The notes below the pieces were generated by a model. It saw nothing but the letters and a program-made list of their open reading frames with translations. It was not told the origin of the DNA and searched no databases. This document shows, one piece after another, positions 5,493 to 5,618 of a stretch of DNA of 5,618 bases (positions are counted from its first letter, which is position 1; every line of letters starts with the position of its first letter). Source of the stretch: an uncultured Clostridia bacterium (GTDB taxonomy: Bacteria; Bacillota; Clostridia; Lachnospirales; Bianqueaceae); the NCBI GenBank assembly GCA_947570515.1, contig CANOUM010000122.1, positions 1 through 5,618 of the forward strand, read 5' to 3'. Position numbers and translations under genes: made by a program.

Positions 5493-5497
5493 AAAGC

Positions 5498-5618
5498 TTA
5501 CGGAAACATGGGAACGGCGGTCAGGCCCTCTGTTTCGTTTAAGCCAAACAGCAGATTCATATTTTGAACAGCTTGTCCGGCAGCTCCCTTAACGAGATTA
5601 TCCATGGCTCCCATCATG
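5498..5618 (-). CDS. argC: N-acetyl-gamma-glutamyl-phosphate reductase, C-terminal end only
   Basis: Only the last 39 codons and the TAA at 5498-5500 are in the window; the gene starts beyond the right edge. The enzyme (EC 1.2.1.38) reduces N-acetylglutamyl phosphate to the semialdehyde with NADPH. The visible end reads MMGAMDNLVKGAAGQAVQNM, then NLLFGLNETEGL and a short TAVPMFP tail. The D-N-L-x-K-G-A-x-G-Q-A-x-Q-N-x-N segment followed by FGLxETxGL is the conserved ArgC C-terminus. Its position ahead of the GNAT, argJ, argB and argD genes on the same strand makes it the first arg gene visible. The operon promoter, and any ArgR site, must lie outside the window. Confidence 0.95.
   Translation of the reverse strand, partial: MMGAMDNLVKGAAGQAVQNMNLLFGLNETEGLTAVPMFP

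Noticed and set aside
5186..5542. A 118-codon plus-strand open frame opposite the GNAT gene and the end of argC
   Set aside because: It overlaps two clear minus-strand genes and their shared ribosome site, and it has no family resemblance.

Overview
The window looks like chromosomal DNA from a low-to-mid GC Firmicute, most likely a clostridial gut-type bacterium of the Lachnospiraceae or a close relative. The evidence is the strong AGGAG/GGAG ribosome sites, the ArgJ-based (cyclic) arginine pathway, the clostridial style of the Arg proteins, and a FliF tail resembling those of motile Lachnospiraceae. The assignment to family is an inference from remembered sequence style, not from a search.

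Layout. On the plus strand, 1-393 is the 3' end of a flagellar M-ring gene (fliF). Its last conserved segment, the FliG-binding tail, is replaced by unrelated low-GC coding sequence from about 240. A clear intrinsic terminator follows at 440-468. A promoter-like sequence at 489-517 leads into a stand-alone gene at 566-1618 for a winged-helix (ArsR-like) regulator with a long N-terminal region of unknown function. From 1615 to the right edge everything is on the minus strand and forms one tightly packed arginine operon. In transcription order it is argC (only its last 39 codons are in the window), a GNAT acetyltransferase, argJ, argB and argD. The regulator and argD converge and overlap by 4 bp.

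How the genes work together. ArgB phosphorylates N-acetylglutamate, ArgC reduces the product to the semialdehyde, ArgD transaminates it to N-acetylornithine, and ArgJ moves the acetyl group back to glutamate, giving ornithine. The ArgB sequence carries the N-terminal helix and C-terminal signature of arginine-inhibited kinases, which fits the acetyl-recycling pathway. The GNAT between argC and argJ is unassigned; its position makes an accessory role in acetyl-group supply possible but unproven.

The points most worth a second look are four. The fliF chimera sits at a sharp GC step (about 57% before, about 37% after, by hand count). A strong minus-strand terminator, probably for the arg operon, lies about 260-290 bases inside the antisense of the regulator gene, so the arg mRNA would carry a long 3' tail complementary to the regulator's DNA-binding-domain message. 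A GNAT is embedded in the arg operon. Finally, in argB, argJ and the GNAT gene the first possible start codon overlaps the ribosome site of the real start. I found no CRISPR array, tRNA, rRNA, riboswitch or insertion sequence. There is no gene-free stretch over 300 bases.
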